A stretch of 64,000 nt of DNA from Zeimonas sp964538505. Lineage in GTDB: Bacteria; Pseudomonadota; Gammaproteobacteria; Burkholderiales; Burkholderiaceae_E. The stretch spans positions 1 to 64,000 of the forward strand of contig CAZIDY010000004.1 in assembly GCA_964538505.1 (NCBI GenBank). Reading direction: 5' to 3'. The translations under genes and the position numbers were made by a program. The notes below the pieces were generated by a model that saw only the letters and a program-made list of their open reading frames with translations, did no database searches and was not told the origin of the DNA. Of this stretch, positions 1 to 7,940 are shown in pieces; within the stretch, counting starts at the first letter, position 1, and each line of letters starts with the position of its first letter.

Positions 1-22
1 GACCTGGTTCGATCGCAGCTCC

Positions 23-52
23 TTTCGTGTCTTTGAACGCGAAGCCGTATGA
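23..52 (+). repeat. Terminal repeat of a MITE-like element (truncated by window edge)
   Basis: The sequence TTTGAACGCGAAGCCGTATG (with TTTCGTGTC before it) recurs at 39111-39140 in reverse and, slightly diverged, at 39331-39357. There the two copies form the inverted ends of a 247-bp element. Here only the right-hand end is visible; the rest would lie left of the window. It abuts a broken Doc toxin locus. Confidence 0.55.
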
Positions 53-63
53 GATCGTTCGCA

Positions 64-289
64 TCCAGTCTCGACGAGTTCGACGAGTTCTATCGAGAAC
101 TCGCGAAGTAATCGTGGAACGCGATCGGCTGACCATCGCCGAGACCGCGGCACTGATGGAAAGCCTGGCGATCAACCATCGGTTCGTCGATGGCAAAAAG
201 CGCATTGCGTTCGCCGCGGCCGACGTGTTCCTGCGCATCAATGGCTGGCGCCTGCGTCGACCGCCTCGGCGGATACACCGGGAGATGAT
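64..289 (+). pseudogene. Remnant of an antitoxin plus Doc (Fic-fold) toxin locus
   Basis: Codons 64-111 read SSLDEFDEFYRELAK and a stop, which looks like the C-terminal tail of a small antitoxin. A GTG at 114 then opens a frame containing NHRFVDGKKRIAFAAADVFL, the Doc signature (family form HxFxDGNKRxA, followed by an FLxxNG helix). Homology fades after NGWRLR near 260 and the frame continues as arginine-rich nonsense to 452. The N-terminal part of Doc and most of the antitoxin are gone. Doc toxins phosphorylate EF-Tu; this copy lacks too much to act. A MITE-like terminal repeat lies directly upstream, a plausible cause of the damage. Confidence 0.65.
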
Positions 290-419
290 GCCTCCGTCCG
301 TCACGCACGCGCTGCCGGGCAGCGCTTCTCGCGCACTCCCGCGCGGCACACGCGCAAGATCCAGCGAAGAAAACCGGACGCGAGGCCGCGCACTGTCGCG
401 GTCGTTCGTCCGCACAAGC

Positions 420-452
420 TCAGACCACGGTTCCCTGGAAACCGTGGTCTGA
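420..452. repeat. Perfect 13-bp inverted repeat (hairpin)
   Basis: TCAGACCACGGTT (420-432) and its exact complement AACCGTGGTCTGA (440-452) flank a 7-nt loop. It lies between the Doc remnant and the next gene. No T-run follows, so it is more likely a dispersed palindromic repeat than a classical terminator. Confidence 0.6.
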
Positions 453-496
453 CCCCGGTTTCGCCGGTTTCGTTCGCCTGCACAGCTCCCGCCATC

Positions 497-1297
497 GTGC
501 CCCTGCGCTTCTTCGCGTTGCTGCTCGCTCTGTCGTTCGTGCTCGGCGCACCGCGCCCGGCCGACGCCGCCGCGACCGTGCGCGTCATCGAAACCTGGCC
601 CGTCGGTGATCGCGTCGTCCTTCCGCGCAATCGGAACTTCCAGGTACGACTGGCCTACACGAGCGACGAGCCGGTCGGCATCTGGATCGCAACGTACTTC
701 CGGGGCGAGCGGGTGCGCGCGGGCTCGAGTCCTTCGCCTCGCTACTCGGGCAGCGGCGAGACGATTGCCTGGTTTTTCCTCCACGATCCCGGCGTCGAGG
801 TCGACGAGATCCGCATCAAGGCGGGGGACGGCCGCCTCGACACGACACCGGTCGTCGCAACGCTTCGCGTGCACGTCGTATCGGGCGAGGCCACTTCGGG
901 CAGCGACGCACCCCCGTCATGGGTGACGGAGCTCGGCGAGCGCGCGCGCGCCGCCATGAAGGAACAGTCGGACGCCGCCGCCGATGAACCAACGAGCATC
1001 AAGGCCCTGCTGCTCTTCGCCGGCCTGATGCTCGCTCTTCCCAGCGCGCCGTTCCTCGGCTTTCTCGCCCCGATCCTCGCGTACCGCCGATGGCAAGGCG
1101 GCTGGCGCATCGCAGCCGCCGTGCCGGGAATCATGATGGCCTTCGTCGTACTGCGCATCGCCGTGGGCGTGGCGCTCGACCGCACGTCGCACAACCTGTG
1201 GCCCTTCGAGACGCTGATGGCCGGCGCGGTGAGCGTCGGTGCAATTGCATTGCTCGTGATGCTGCGCAAGCTCACCGGCGCGGAGCGCATCGCATGA
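497..1297 (+). CDS. Hypothetical membrane protein with signal peptide
   Basis: A 266-residue protein starting at GTG. Residues 1-25 form a signal peptide ending near ADAA. Residues 26-130 look like a soluble beta-rich periplasmic domain (many V/I/T, repeated RVxxG-type strands). Residues 168-260 hold about three hydrophobic helices. No family was recognised. The stop overlaps the ATG of the next gene (ATGA), so the two are translationally coupled and probably make one membrane complex. The export signal and C-terminal helices suggest a periplasmic domain anchored in the inner membrane. Start chosen because it gives a normal signal peptide; no in-frame ATG lies upstream. Confidence 0.6.
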   Translation: MPLRFFALLLALSFVLGAPRPADAAATVRVIETWPVGDRVVLPRNRNFQVRLAYTSDEPVGIWIATYFRGERVRAGSSPSPRYSGSGETIAWFFLHDPGVEVDEIRIKAGDGRLDTTPVVATLRVHVVSGEATSGSDAPPSWVTELGERARAAMKEQSDAAADEPTSIKALLLFAGLMLALPSAPFLGFLAPILAYRRWQGGWRIAAAVPGIMMAFVVLRIAVGVALDRTSHNLWPFETLMAGAVSVGAIALLVMLRKLTGAERIA

Positions 1298-1542
1298 CAC
1301 GCGTACTCGGCGCACTGTTCCTGATCGCAATGGGCTCGGGCGTGCTGGCCGTGGCGTGGCGTGGCTATCACGAGGGCGAGGTACCGGCCGGATCAGGCCT
1401 CTTCGGCGCGTACCGGCCGAATCGCGACGACAACCCGCTTGCCTTTCACTTCTTCCTCGCACTCTATTACTGCGGCGGCATGGCGCTCGCGGTGTGGGGG
1501 CTGCTCTCGCTCGTGGGGTTGGCGCCGGCGCTGAAGTTGTGA
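1294..1542 (+). CDS. Small two-helix membrane protein
   Basis: An 82-residue protein whose ATG overlaps the stop of the preceding membrane gene by four bases. One hydrophobic helix covers residues 4-22 and a second about residues 50-75, separated by a polar loop containing GAYRPNRDDNP. No family was recognised. The overlap and shared membrane location argue for a role with the upstream protein. Confidence 0.6.
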   Translation: MTRVLGALFLIAMGSGVLAVAWRGYHEGEVPAGSGLFGAYRPNRDDNPLAFHFFLALYYCGGMALAVWGLLSLVGLAPALKL

Positions 1543-1553
1543 GGGCTCGCTGC

Positions 1554-1682
1554 GGGGAAAGTGCAGCGACTGCAATGATCGCCGCGATCACGAGATCCCG
1601 GGGCGCCAGGCTGGCGACCCGCAACGTAAAGGACTTCACGCAATGCGGTATCGAGGTGATCGATCCCTGGCAGAAGAGCTGA
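1554..1682 (+). pseudogene. C-terminal fragment of a VapC-like PIN toxin
   Basis: The frame reads MIAAITRSRGARLATRNVKD followed by FTQCGIEVIDPW and a stop. This is the standard C-terminal end of VapC PIN-domain ribonucleases (IAAIA-R-G-LATRN-DF-GI-VINPW). The first hundred or so residues, including the first catalytic aspartates, are absent, and no antitoxin precedes it. Confidence 0.7.
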
Positions 1683-1814
1683 TATCGCGATTGCCTCTCG
1701 CACCACATGCCCGCAGGAACGCCTGCGGGGCAAGCCCGCGTTGACCCCGATCATTCCGACCCTGCGCGGCGTAAGCGACACTCTTCCCTCCCGCATCCTC
1801 CGGAAGGCACCCCG

Positions 1815-2159
1815 ATGACCCGCATCCAGATCTTCGAGTCGGCCCGCTCCGAGGCAGGACGCAACACGCAGAAGCGTCTCGAGGCGATGGCGGAGCTCGC
1901 GCGCGCCCGGGAGCAGGGCGCCGACATCGAGCACTACGAGTTCGCGAGCGACGGCCCGGAGTTCCTGAGCGATCCGCAGGTGAAGGCGTACATCGACACC
2001 GTCGGCGCCGATGCGTTGCCGCTCGTATTGATCGACGGCGAGCAGGCGCTTGCCGGACGATATCCGACGCGCGCCGAGCTGGCGCGGTGGTGCGGGCTGT
2101 CGGTGATCAAGATCCAGCCCGACAGCGGGGACTGCTGCAGCGGCGGCAACTGCGGCTGA
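1815..2159 (+). CDS. ArsD-like metallochaperone family protein
   Basis: A 114-residue protein. Residues 60-95 (VKAYIDTVGADALPLVLIDG and GRYPTRAELARW) match the core of ArsD, the arsenic metallochaperone and repressor of ars operons. ArsD normally has an N-terminal CC motif for As(III)/Sb(III); here that region reads ARSEAGRN without cysteine. Instead the C-terminus carries CCSGGNC. Metal binding may therefore have moved, or the protein may be a divergent relative. No arsA, arsB or arsC is nearby. Start chosen at the ATG giving MTRIQIF, which aligns with the beta-strand that opens ArsD. Confidence 0.7.
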   Translation: MTRIQIFESARSEAGRNTQKRLEAMAELARAREQGADIEHYEFASDGPEFLSDPQVKAYIDTVGADALPLVLIDGEQALAGRYPTRAELARWCGLSVIKIQPDSGDCCSGGNCG

Positions 2160-2160
2160 T

Positions 2161-2183
2161 CCCGCGGCGTCCGCCGCCGCGGG
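2161..2183. terminator. GC-rich hairpin after the ArsD-like gene
   Basis: CCCGCGGCG (2161-2169) pairs perfectly with CGCCGCGGG (2175-2183) around a 5-nt loop, two bases after the ArsD-like stop. No T-run follows, so termination by this hairpin alone is uncertain. Confidence 0.3.
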
Positions 2184-2234
2184 ACCGCGAGTCCGTATCC
2201 AGTTCTCAGAGCGCGGCGAAGCCGCGCTCGCGCA

Positions 2235-2540
2235 TCAGCTGCAGCTGCCGCAGCAGTTGCCGGGCGCCTTGCCGATGCGCACACGCCACTGTTCCGGGCC
2301 CTGCTCCAGGTAGTCCCAGGTGAACAGGCCGTGGAAGTTCGACTTGAACTGGCGGTGCAGCGGCGCCGGATCGTGATCGTTGAGCAGCTCCAGCGCACCG
2401 CCCTGCGGCAGGGCGTTGAACGACGAGAAGATCAGGTCGTGACGCTCGTGCGGAGCGATCGTACGAACGTCGATCGTTGACTGGATCGCTTCAACGGCCG
2501 ATGCGGATGCGTCGGTTCTCGAGCGGGTGACTTCTCTCAT
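2235..2540 (-). CDS. DUF2249 domain protein
   Basis: A 101-residue protein. The stretch IDVRTIAPHERHDLIFSSF, then LLNDHDPAPLHRQF, LFTWDYLEQGPEQWRVRIGK, is characteristic of DUF2249, small cytosolic proteins often found near nitric-oxide and hemerythrin genes; their function is not established. The C-terminus ends GNCCGSCS, a short cysteine cluster that could bind metal. Start chosen at the ATG at 2540 (MREVTRS); an in-frame extension to 2609 exists. The gene lies downstream of a broken spermidine-synthase-like gene on the same strand and convergent with the ArsD-like gene. Confidence 0.7.
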   Translation of the reverse strand: MREVTRSRTDASASAVEAIQSTIDVRTIAPHERHDLIFSSFNALPQGGALELLNDHDPAPLHRQFKSNFHGLFTWDYLEQGPEQWRVRIGKAPGNCCGSCS

Positions 2541-2675
2541 TTGCGGATTCTCCGGCGCCGGGATGTAAAGGTGTCCGCGGAGTATATCTTCTTGATCTGC
2601 GGATGGCACGAAATCGCGGCGGCGAAGCTACAACTCCGACGCAAAGCGTTTCCTTCGCCTGTCCGCGATCAACGC

Positions 2676-3528
2676 TCAGCGCGGCAGGACCAGACCGGGC
2701 GCACGCTGATCGCTGAACGGCAGGGCATCGGTGTCCGGCACCGGCTCGAGCCGATCGGCCAGTGACGATGCCGAGACACCGAAGCGCTCCAGCGCGGGCT
2801 CCAGTCGCTGCGCGTTGGCCTGCATCTGCTGCATCGGCGCAAGCGTCGCACCGGCGAGCAGGATCCGGTTGCCGCCCGCGGCAAGCTGGTACACGTCGGC
2901 GAAGACGGCGCGATAAGTCGCAGCCTCGTTCGCCGACCGTGATCGGCTCATGAACGTGTTCGCCACGACGGCGCTGCCCGGAGCGAGGATCGCCTGCGCG
3001 CTGCGGGATGTAGTTCGCATCGAAGGCATCGAGCAGCACGAGGTCGTACTGCACGCCCGCACGCTGCTGCCGCTCGACGAACGCACGCCCGTCCTCGACG
3101 AAGACCTCCGTGTGCGCATCGCGACGCAGGCCGAAATACGTCTCGGCGATGCGAACGATCGCCGGGTCGAGCTCGGCCACGTCGATCCGCGGAACCCGAT
3201 CGAGCGCCTGCAGCGCACGCGGAATCGAGGCGCCGCCGAGCCCGATCATCAACACGCGCGCCGGCTCCGGCCGGGCGACAAGCCCGACCATCATCGCGCG
3301 CGTGTATGGCATCCGCAGAGCGAGCGGATCATCGAGCTCCAGGCAGCTCTGCACCGAATGCGTGCGCGCGAACTGCAGGCAACGCCGCCCCCCGCCTTCG
3401 ACGACGTAGATCTCCTGGTACTGCGACCGCTCGTGGTGCAGCACTTCCGAGGCGGCCTGCCCGCGTTCGCAGCCGCCGAGTATCGACAACGAAAAAGCGA
3501 GACACAGGAGCAGCGCAGGAAGACGCAT
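2676..3528 (-). pseudogene. Spermidine/spermine synthase-like lipoprotein, frameshifted
   Basis: The frame opens with a lipoprotein signal (MRLPALLLCL... LGGC). A Rossmann methyltransferase-like fold follows: VLMIGLGGASIPRAL, VDVAELDPAIVRIA-type strand, YDLVLLDAFDANYIPQ. This is the spermidine-synthase family, which uses decarboxylated SAM. Near 3000 the frame breaks. The remainder (AILAPGSAVVANTF ... NEAATYRAVF) continues in another frame to 2676. Family members normally have about ten residues between YIP and the AILAPG strand that are missing here, so a small deletion caused the shift. The product is unlikely to be functional unless this is a sequencing error. Confidence 0.65.
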
Positions 3529-3566
3529 TGATAGACTCCGTGCTCTCGAACGGTGCAACCCACACA

Positions 3567-4670
3567 ATGCCTGCAGACCGCCCGTGGCGCGCGTTGAAGA
3601 CCGTGCTGCGCACCGAATGGCAGCACCTTACGACGATCCAGCACAGCGAGCGACTCTGGCAGATGTCGGCCGGCGCGGCGCTGGCCACCGGGCTGCCGTT
3701 GATGGTCGGCGCCTGGTTCGGACGCATGGACTACGGGCTGATCTCCACGCTGGGCGGCCTGGTGTTCCTGTATACCCCCGACACCCCGCTGTACCACCGG
3801 ATGGTCTCGCTGATGGCCTGCGCCTTCGCGATGACCGCCTGCTATGCGCTCGGCGTGATGAGCCACCTCGTGCCGCCGTTGATCGTGCCGGCGCTCGTCG
3901 CCATCGCGATCCTGGCGACGATGCTCGCGCGCTTCTATGCGCTGGGCGCGCCGGGCAGCCTCTTCTTCATCATGGCCGCCGCGATCGGGGCGTACTCGCC
4001 GACGCCACTGCTGGACGTGCCGCTGGTCGTCGGCCTGATCTTCCTCGGCACGCTGCTCGCGTGCCTGATCGCGTTCGGCTACAGCCTCGTTGCGCTGCGA
4101 GTGCGGGCACCGGGGCCGGTGCACCCGCTGCCGCCGCCGAGCTTCGACTACGTGGTCTTCGACTCCGTCGTGATCGGCATCTTCGTCGGCATCTCGCTCG
4201 CGCTCGCACAGCTCTTCCAGCTCGAGCGTCCCTACTGGGTGCCGGTCAGTTGCCTCGCGGTGATCCAGGGCGCGTCGCTGCGCGCAGTGTGGAACCGGCA
4301 GCTGCACCGCGTGCTCGGAACCGGCGTCGGGCTGCTGCTCGCGTGGGCGCTATTCCTACTGCCGCTGAATCCGTGGACGATCTCGTTGACGATGATGGCG
4401 CTGTCGTTCGTGATCGAGGTGGCCGTGGTACGGCACTACGGCTTCGCAGTGATCTTCATCACGCCGCTCACGATCCTGCTGGCCGAAGCCGCGACGCTGG
4501 GCAGCACGACGTCGACCACGATGATCGTGGCGCGCTTCTACGACACCGTGCTCGGATCCTTCGTCGGATTGATCGGCGGCGCCTGCCTGCACAACGCGCG
4601 CTTCCGGACGGTCTTGGGACGACCGCTACGGCGTCTCGTACCGGCGCGCCTTTCGCGGCGGGAAGCCTGA
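3567..4670 (+). CDS. FUSC family inner-membrane protein
   Basis: A 367-residue, strongly hydrophobic protein with about ten predicted membrane helices in two sets separated near residues 185-195 (HPLPPPSFDYVVFDS). The RPYWVPVSCLAVIQG segment followed by a conserved arginine-containing helix (GTGVGLLLAWALF) is typical of FUSC proteins, whose better-known relatives (AaeB, YccS) export aromatic acids or are of unknown role. The start at ATG 3567 places the first helix after a cytoplasmic segment of about 35 residues. It is divergent from the broken spermidine-synthase gene with a 38-nt gap. Confidence 0.75.
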   Translation: MPADRPWRALKTVLRTEWQHLTTIQHSERLWQMSAGAALATGLPLMVGAWFGRMDYGLISTLGGLVFLYTPDTPLYHRMVSLMACAFAMTACYALGVMSHLVPPLIVPALVAIAILATMLARFYALGAPGSLFFIMAAAIGAYSPTPLLDVPLVVGLIFLGTLLACLIAFGYSLVALRVRAPGPVHPLPPPSFDYVVFDSVVIGIFVGISLALAQLFQLERPYWVPVSCLAVIQGASLRAVWNRQLHRVLGTGVGLLLAWALFLLPLNPWTISLTMMALSFVIEVAVVRHYGFAVIFITPLTILLAEAATLGSTTSTTMIVARFYDTVLGSFVGLIGGACLHNARFRTVLGRPLRRLVPARLSRREA

Positions 4671-4727
4671 GGCCGGCGCGGTGTCGATCAATGACGAAAA
4701 CGGGATGCGCCCCGGGCGTCGAAAAAG

Positions 4728-5348
4728 ATGACCGCGCTGACCATCGTCTACCTGATCGCCATCACCGCCGAGGCGATGTCCGGCGCGCTCGCCGCCGGGC
4801 GCCGCAGCATGGACATCTTCGGCGTCGTCGTCATCGCCTTCGTGACGGCGCTCGGCGGCGGCACGATCCGCGACGTGATCCTCGGCAATTTCCCGATCGG
4901 CTGGACGCAGCATCCCGAGTACATCTACGTCGTGGTCTCCGCCGGCCTGCTGACGACCGTCGTCGCACGCTACATGCATCGCCTGAAGCACGCGTTCCTG
5001 CTGCTCGACGCGATGGGGCTGATCGCGTTTTCCGTAATCGGCTGCACGGTGGCGCTCGAGATGAAGTACCCGATCGTCGTCGTCGTGATGTCCGGCATGA
5101 TCACCGGGATTTCCGGCGGCATCCTGCGCGACGTGCTGTGCGCGCAGGTGCCGGTCGTGTTCCGGCGCGAGCTCTATGCGAGCGTCTCGCTGGCGGTGTG
5201 CGTCGTGTTCCTCGTGCTGCGCAGCCTCGAGGTCGACACCGACGTGAATACCGCGATCTGCTTCGCGGGCGGACTGACGCTGCGGATGCTGGCGATCTGG
5301 CGCGGGTGGCGCCTGCCGATCTTTTCTTATCGGGAGCGGTGGGAGTAG
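4728..5348 (+). CDS. Trimeric intracellular cation channel (TRIC/UPF0126, YadS-like)
   Basis: A 206-residue protein with seven hydrophobic helices and the family's two half-repeats: TALGGGTIRDVILG (about residues 42-55) and ITGISGGILRDVL (about residues 125-137). The glycine-rich GGxxRD motifs form the pore-lining bends in TRIC channels. It is predicted to be a trimeric cation channel in the inner membrane. It follows the FUSC gene by 57 nt on the same strand and may be cotranscribed. Confidence 0.85.
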   Translation: MTALTIVYLIAITAEAMSGALAAGRRSMDIFGVVVIAFVTALGGGTIRDVILGNFPIGWTQHPEYIYVVVSAGLLTTVVARYMHRLKHAFLLLDAMGLIAFSVIGCTVALEMKYPIVVVVMSGMITGISGGILRDVLCAQVPVVFRRELYASVSLAVCVVFLVLRSLEVDTDVNTAICFAGGLTLRMLAIWRGWRLPIFSYRERWE

Positions 5349-5406
5349 CAGGAGCGGGTGGACGCGGGCTTATGATCGTACGTGCGCTGCTGGAGAGAGA
5401 GGCGCA

Positions 5407-5649
5407 ATGATCGAACTCGATCGCATTACTCAACGACCTGATGTGATGGGAGGAAGGCCCTGCATCCGGGGCATGCGAGTCACCGTCGGCATGATCGTTG
5501 GCCAGGTCGGAGCGGGACGCAGCATCGATGAGCTCCTGGCCGACTATCCATACCTGGAGCGCGAGGACATCCTGCAGGCGTTGCGCTACGCTGCGTGGCG
5601 AGCGCAGGAACGCGAAGTTCCGCTCGCCGCCGAATCAAGCGATACGTAA
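5407..5649 (+). CDS. DUF433 antitoxin-like protein (orphan)
   Basis: An 80-residue protein. The opening MIELDRITQRPDVMGGRPCI followed by RGMRVTVGMI and DELLADYPYLEREDI is the DUF433 signature (GxPxIRGTRI... LL-DYP-L--EDI), a winged-helix-like fold. DUF433 genes normally precede a PIN-like DUF5615 toxin. Here the next gene is a tehB-like gene in the opposite orientation only 8 bp away, so no partner exists. A purine-rich GAGAGAGG lies just before the ATG. It is either a solitary regulator or a relic of a lost TA pair. Confidence 0.75.
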   Translation: MIELDRITQRPDVMGGRPCIRGMRVTVGMIVGQVGAGRSIDELLADYPYLEREDILQALRYAAWRAQEREVPLAAESSDT

Positions 5650-5657
5650 GACAGTTC

Positions 5658-6272
5658 TTACGTTGGCTTGCGCGCCAGCAGCGTAGCGAACTGCAGCTGC
5701 GCCCCATTGTGCATCGTGCCCAGATCCTCGTTGTACTCGAGCAGTTCCCAGCCGGCATAGGCCGCGCTCAGCTGACCCGTGCGCAGCGTGAAGGGGAAAT
5801 TCATCGGACACGGATACTCGTCGGTGTCCATGGCGGCGACGATCAGATTGTGGCCGCCGACACGCGTGCATTGCTGCATGTCGGCGATCACCGCATCGAC
5901 GCGCGTCGGGTCGAGAAACATCAGGGTGACCGTGCAGGCGATGAAATCGTAGGTCGCACCGAGATCTGCCTGGTTGATGTCGTAGACACGCGCGTCGATG
6001 TTGTCGAGCGCCTCCTGCTCGACGACAGACTGCAGCATGCCGATGGCGTTCGGGTTCGCATCGACCGCCGTCACGTCGAAACCGAGCTGGCTCAGGTACA
6101 GCGCGTTTCGGCCGGGGCCGCAGCCCATGTCGAGCGCCTTGCCCGGCTCGATGGTGCGGCAGGCCTTGACTACTTCGCTGTGCGGCGGGTTCAGGCCGTG
6201 TCGGGCATTCAGGTCCGACGTTTCGGAATCTCTCGCGGTCAAGTCAGCCTCGCTTGCGTGTGAATGGAACAA
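5658..6272 (-). CDS. tehB: TehB-like SAM-dependent methyltransferase
   Basis: A 204-residue class I methyltransferase. Motif I is ALDMGCGPGRNALYLSQLGF (about residues 46-65). Downstream TehB-specific blocks are VTLMFLD, DMQQCTRVGGHNLIVAAMDT, YPCPMNFPFTLRTGQL, and the C-terminal WELLEYNEDLGTMH...FATLLARK. TehB methylates tellurite using SAM and gives tellurite resistance, usually with the TehA membrane protein, which is not in the window. Residues 1-25 diverge from the usual start. The gene overlaps the 3' end of the next upstream fragment by 29 bp. Confidence 0.85.
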   Translation of the reverse strand: MFHSHASEADLTARDSETSDLNARHGLNPPHSEVVKACRTIEPGKALDMGCGPGRNALYLSQLGFDVTAVDANPNAIGMLQSVVEQEALDNIDARVYDINQADLGATYDFIACTVTLMFLDPTRVDAVIADMQQCTRVGGHNLIVAAMDTDEYPCPMNFPFTLRTGQLSAAYAGWELLEYNEDLGTMHNGAQLQFATLLARKPT

Positions 6273-6510
6273 GTCGGGTTGCCGTCGCTCCGGTGCAGTC
6301 GGCGCGACCAGCCCGACTCGATCGTACTACCGTCCTCACGCGCAACCTCGCCAGTGACCGCAACCGCTTCGCACGGCGAGCCTCGTCTATCGGATCGGCA
6401 CGTCGACCAGGGGCGTCGGCCCAATCGCGAACCTCGAGACGCGCGCGCGTCTCGTCGTACAAGAGCTCGCGAAAACCGGTGAGGCGCTCGAACCAGTCGG
6501 TGCGGTTCAT
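6244..6510 (-). pseudogene. Truncated hypothetical protein (N-terminal fragment)
   Basis: The first 25 residues (MNRTDWFERLTGFRELLYDE) look like a genuine amino-terminus. After RARLEV the composition becomes arginine-rich and irregular and runs into the tehB start region, so the original C-terminus is lost. It starts 5 nt after the stop of the gene at 6515-6850, implying the two once formed an operon. No family was assigned. Confidence 0.4.
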
Positions 6511-6514
6511 CGCA

Positions 6515-6850
6515 TTACGGCAGCCCGTCGTCGTCCATGTCCCGCAGCGCGTCGGGATGGATCATCACCTGGAGCTTCCGTCGCAACGGCACGACCCGGG
6601 AATCGAAGTTCCTCTGCAAGTCTTCGTGCTGCGCGGCAACGAACTCGCGCATGCGCTCGGCTTCGCGCGCTTCCAGTGCATGCAGTTCGGCCAACGGACT
6701 TTCGATGCGCCGACAGTCGTTCAGGAACGACGCAAAGCGAACCACAGCGAGCGACTCCGGATCGCTGAAGACGACGAGCAGGTTGCACTCGTCCGCAGGC
6801 TGATACTCCCACGGGCGGTCGTCGAAGAAGCACACGCGCCGGCGCTGCAC
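6515..6850 (-). CDS. Hypothetical protein, probably N-terminally truncated
   Basis: A 111-residue protein with natural composition: WEYQPADECNLLVVFSDPES, then a charged helical region (ELHALEAREAERMREFVAAQ) and a C-terminal VVPLRRKLQVMIHPDALRDM. No family was recognised. The start lies 11 bp from the 68-nt inverted repeat at 6862, so the true start may have been lost when that element arrived. It sits upstream of a truncated gene on the same strand. Confidence 0.5.
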   Translation of the reverse strand: MQRRRVCFFDDRPWEYQPADECNLLVVFSDPESLAVVRFASFLNDCRRIESPLAELHALEAREAERMREFVAAQHEDLQRNFDSRVVPLRRKLQVMIHPDALRDMDDDGLP

Positions 6851-6861
6851 TCGCTACCGAG

Positions 6862-6929
6862 CGCTACCGATGGTTGCGTTTTCATTCGTGGAATCGATTC
6901 CACGAGCGGAAACGCAACCATCGGTAGCG
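6862..6929. repeat. 68-nt inverted repeat, copy a
   Basis: Thirty-four possible pairs around the centre GAATC|GATTC with one A-C mismatch and two G-T pairs. The outer arms are CGCTACCGATGG / CCATCGGTAGCG. The core TTCATTCGTGGAATC is shared with seven other copies in the window. It lies between two divergent genes. Confidence 0.9.
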
Positions 6930-7060
6930 ACGCCGACAGCAGCGTGTGCTGCAATTCAGGGACCCGCGCACGCGCGGTACCCCGATCCTCGAGCGTGCCG
7001 AGCAGGGTCTGCTCTGACAGGCGGATCCAGCGGCCCCATGCACAGCGCCAGAGCCTCGCG

Positions 7061-7094
7061 ACGCTTGTCTGACGCTGTCAGACAAGCGTATACT
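7061..7094 (+). promoter_or_regulatory. Operator palindrome overlapping the vapBC promoter
   Basis: ACGCTTGTCTGAC and its exact complement GTCAGACAAGCGT (7061-7089) are separated by three bases. TTGTCT (7065-7070) and TATACT (7089-7094), 18 bp apart, fit a sigma-70 promoter, so each half-site overlaps one promoter element. It lies 41 bp before vapB. This is the expected arrangement for autorepression by a ribbon-helix-helix antitoxin. Confidence 0.75.
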
Positions 7095-7134
7095 TGACTG
7101 CATCCTCGCAGCTGACCCCCAAGGGAGATCGCTT

Positions 7135-7398
7135 ATGACCGCCCGCATCAGTGCGCGACTCAACGACGAGACGCGAGCCAGGCTCGAGCGTATCCAGGCA
7201 CAGACCGGGAAGAGCGTTACGCAGCTCATCACCGAGGCGCTCGACGTCTACGATCAGAAGCTGCGAACCGAGTCGCTGGCGGGAAACCGGGAGCTGCTTT
7301 CGCTGGCCGGACTCTTCGACGGCCCGCCGTCGCTGTCCGAGCGGGTGAAGGACGAGTTCGCCGAGGCGCTCGATGACAAGTTCTCCGGTCATCGCTGA
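7135..7398 (+). CDS. VapB-type ribbon-helix-helix antitoxin
   Basis: An 87-residue protein. Residues 1-45 (MTARISARLNDETRARLERI, then SVTQLITEALDVYDQ) form a ribbon-helix-helix domain. The C-terminal half is the toxin-binding tail, with RELLSLAGLFDGPPSLSERV. Its 3' end overlaps the PIN toxin gene by 26 bp, the normal TA coupling. The perfect palindrome just upstream is its likely operator. It neutralises the adjacent ribonuclease and represses the operon. Confidence 0.85.
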   Translation: MTARISARLNDETRARLERIQAQTGKSVTQLITEALDVYDQKLRTESLAGNRELLSLAGLFDGPPSLSERVKDEFAEALDDKFSGHR

Positions 7399-7804
7399 CA
7401 CCGGCTTCTGGGTTGCACTGACCAACCGCAGCGACACGCATCATGCACGGGCCGTAGAAGTCCTCGAGGGCCTCGAGCGTCGGCTTGTCACGACCTGGCC
7501 GGTGCTCACCGAGACCTGCCACATTCTGCTGCGCAGGGGCGGCGCCGCCACGCAACGGCGCTTTCTCGAGAGCTGGGTCAAGGGCAGCTTCGACGTCCAC
7601 GATCTGAACGCAGGGCATGCTGCGCGTATCCACTCGCTGATGCTGCGCTACGCGTCCTTGCCGATGGACCTGGCCGATGCCTCGCTGGTCGTGCTGGCGG
7701 AAGTGCTCGGGGGCGGAGACATCCTGTCCACCGATCGCCGCGACTTCCGGGCGTATCGCTGGAAGCAGCGCTCACCGTTCCGGAACCTGCTTTTGCCGGA
7801 CTGA
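7373..7804 (+). CDS. VapC-type PIN-domain ribonuclease toxin
   Basis: A 143-residue PIN protein with the expected acidic residues: VIADTGFWVALTN (first Asp, residue 9), TETCH (Glu), MDLADASLV (Asp near 101) and ILSTDRRDF (Asp near 118). PIN toxins cleave tRNA or rRNA with Mg2+ at this acidic cluster. All catalytic positions are present, so the toxin should be active. It overlaps the antitoxin gene and is followed at 7941 by a 68-nt inverted repeat. Confidence 0.85.
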   Translation: MTSSPVIADTGFWVALTNRSDTHHARAVEVLEGLERRLVTTWPVLTETCHILLRRGGAATQRRFLESWVKGSFDVHDLNAGHAARIHSLMLRYASLPMDLADASLVVLAEVLGGGDILSTDRRDFRAYRWKQRSPFRNLLLPD

Positions 7805-7940
7805 GGCGCGCTGTCACTGCTCCATCAGTGCTTCGGCAATCGTCGGCATAAGGCTCCGCCACGTAGCCCTCAGACTCACGCTGATGGTATTGGTCAGCGT
7901 CCGCCGACCGAACGATCGGCACGCTGCACTCGCTTCCGAG

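Noticed and set aside
3584..5410. A 608-codon open frame overlapping the FUSC and TRIC genes
   Set aside because: Extreme Arg/Ala/Asp composition and no motif; it is a shifted frame of high-GC genes.
6862..6929. Hairpin repeats as intrinsic terminators
   Set aside because: No T-run follows most copies, and copy a lies between divergent genes where no terminator is needed.
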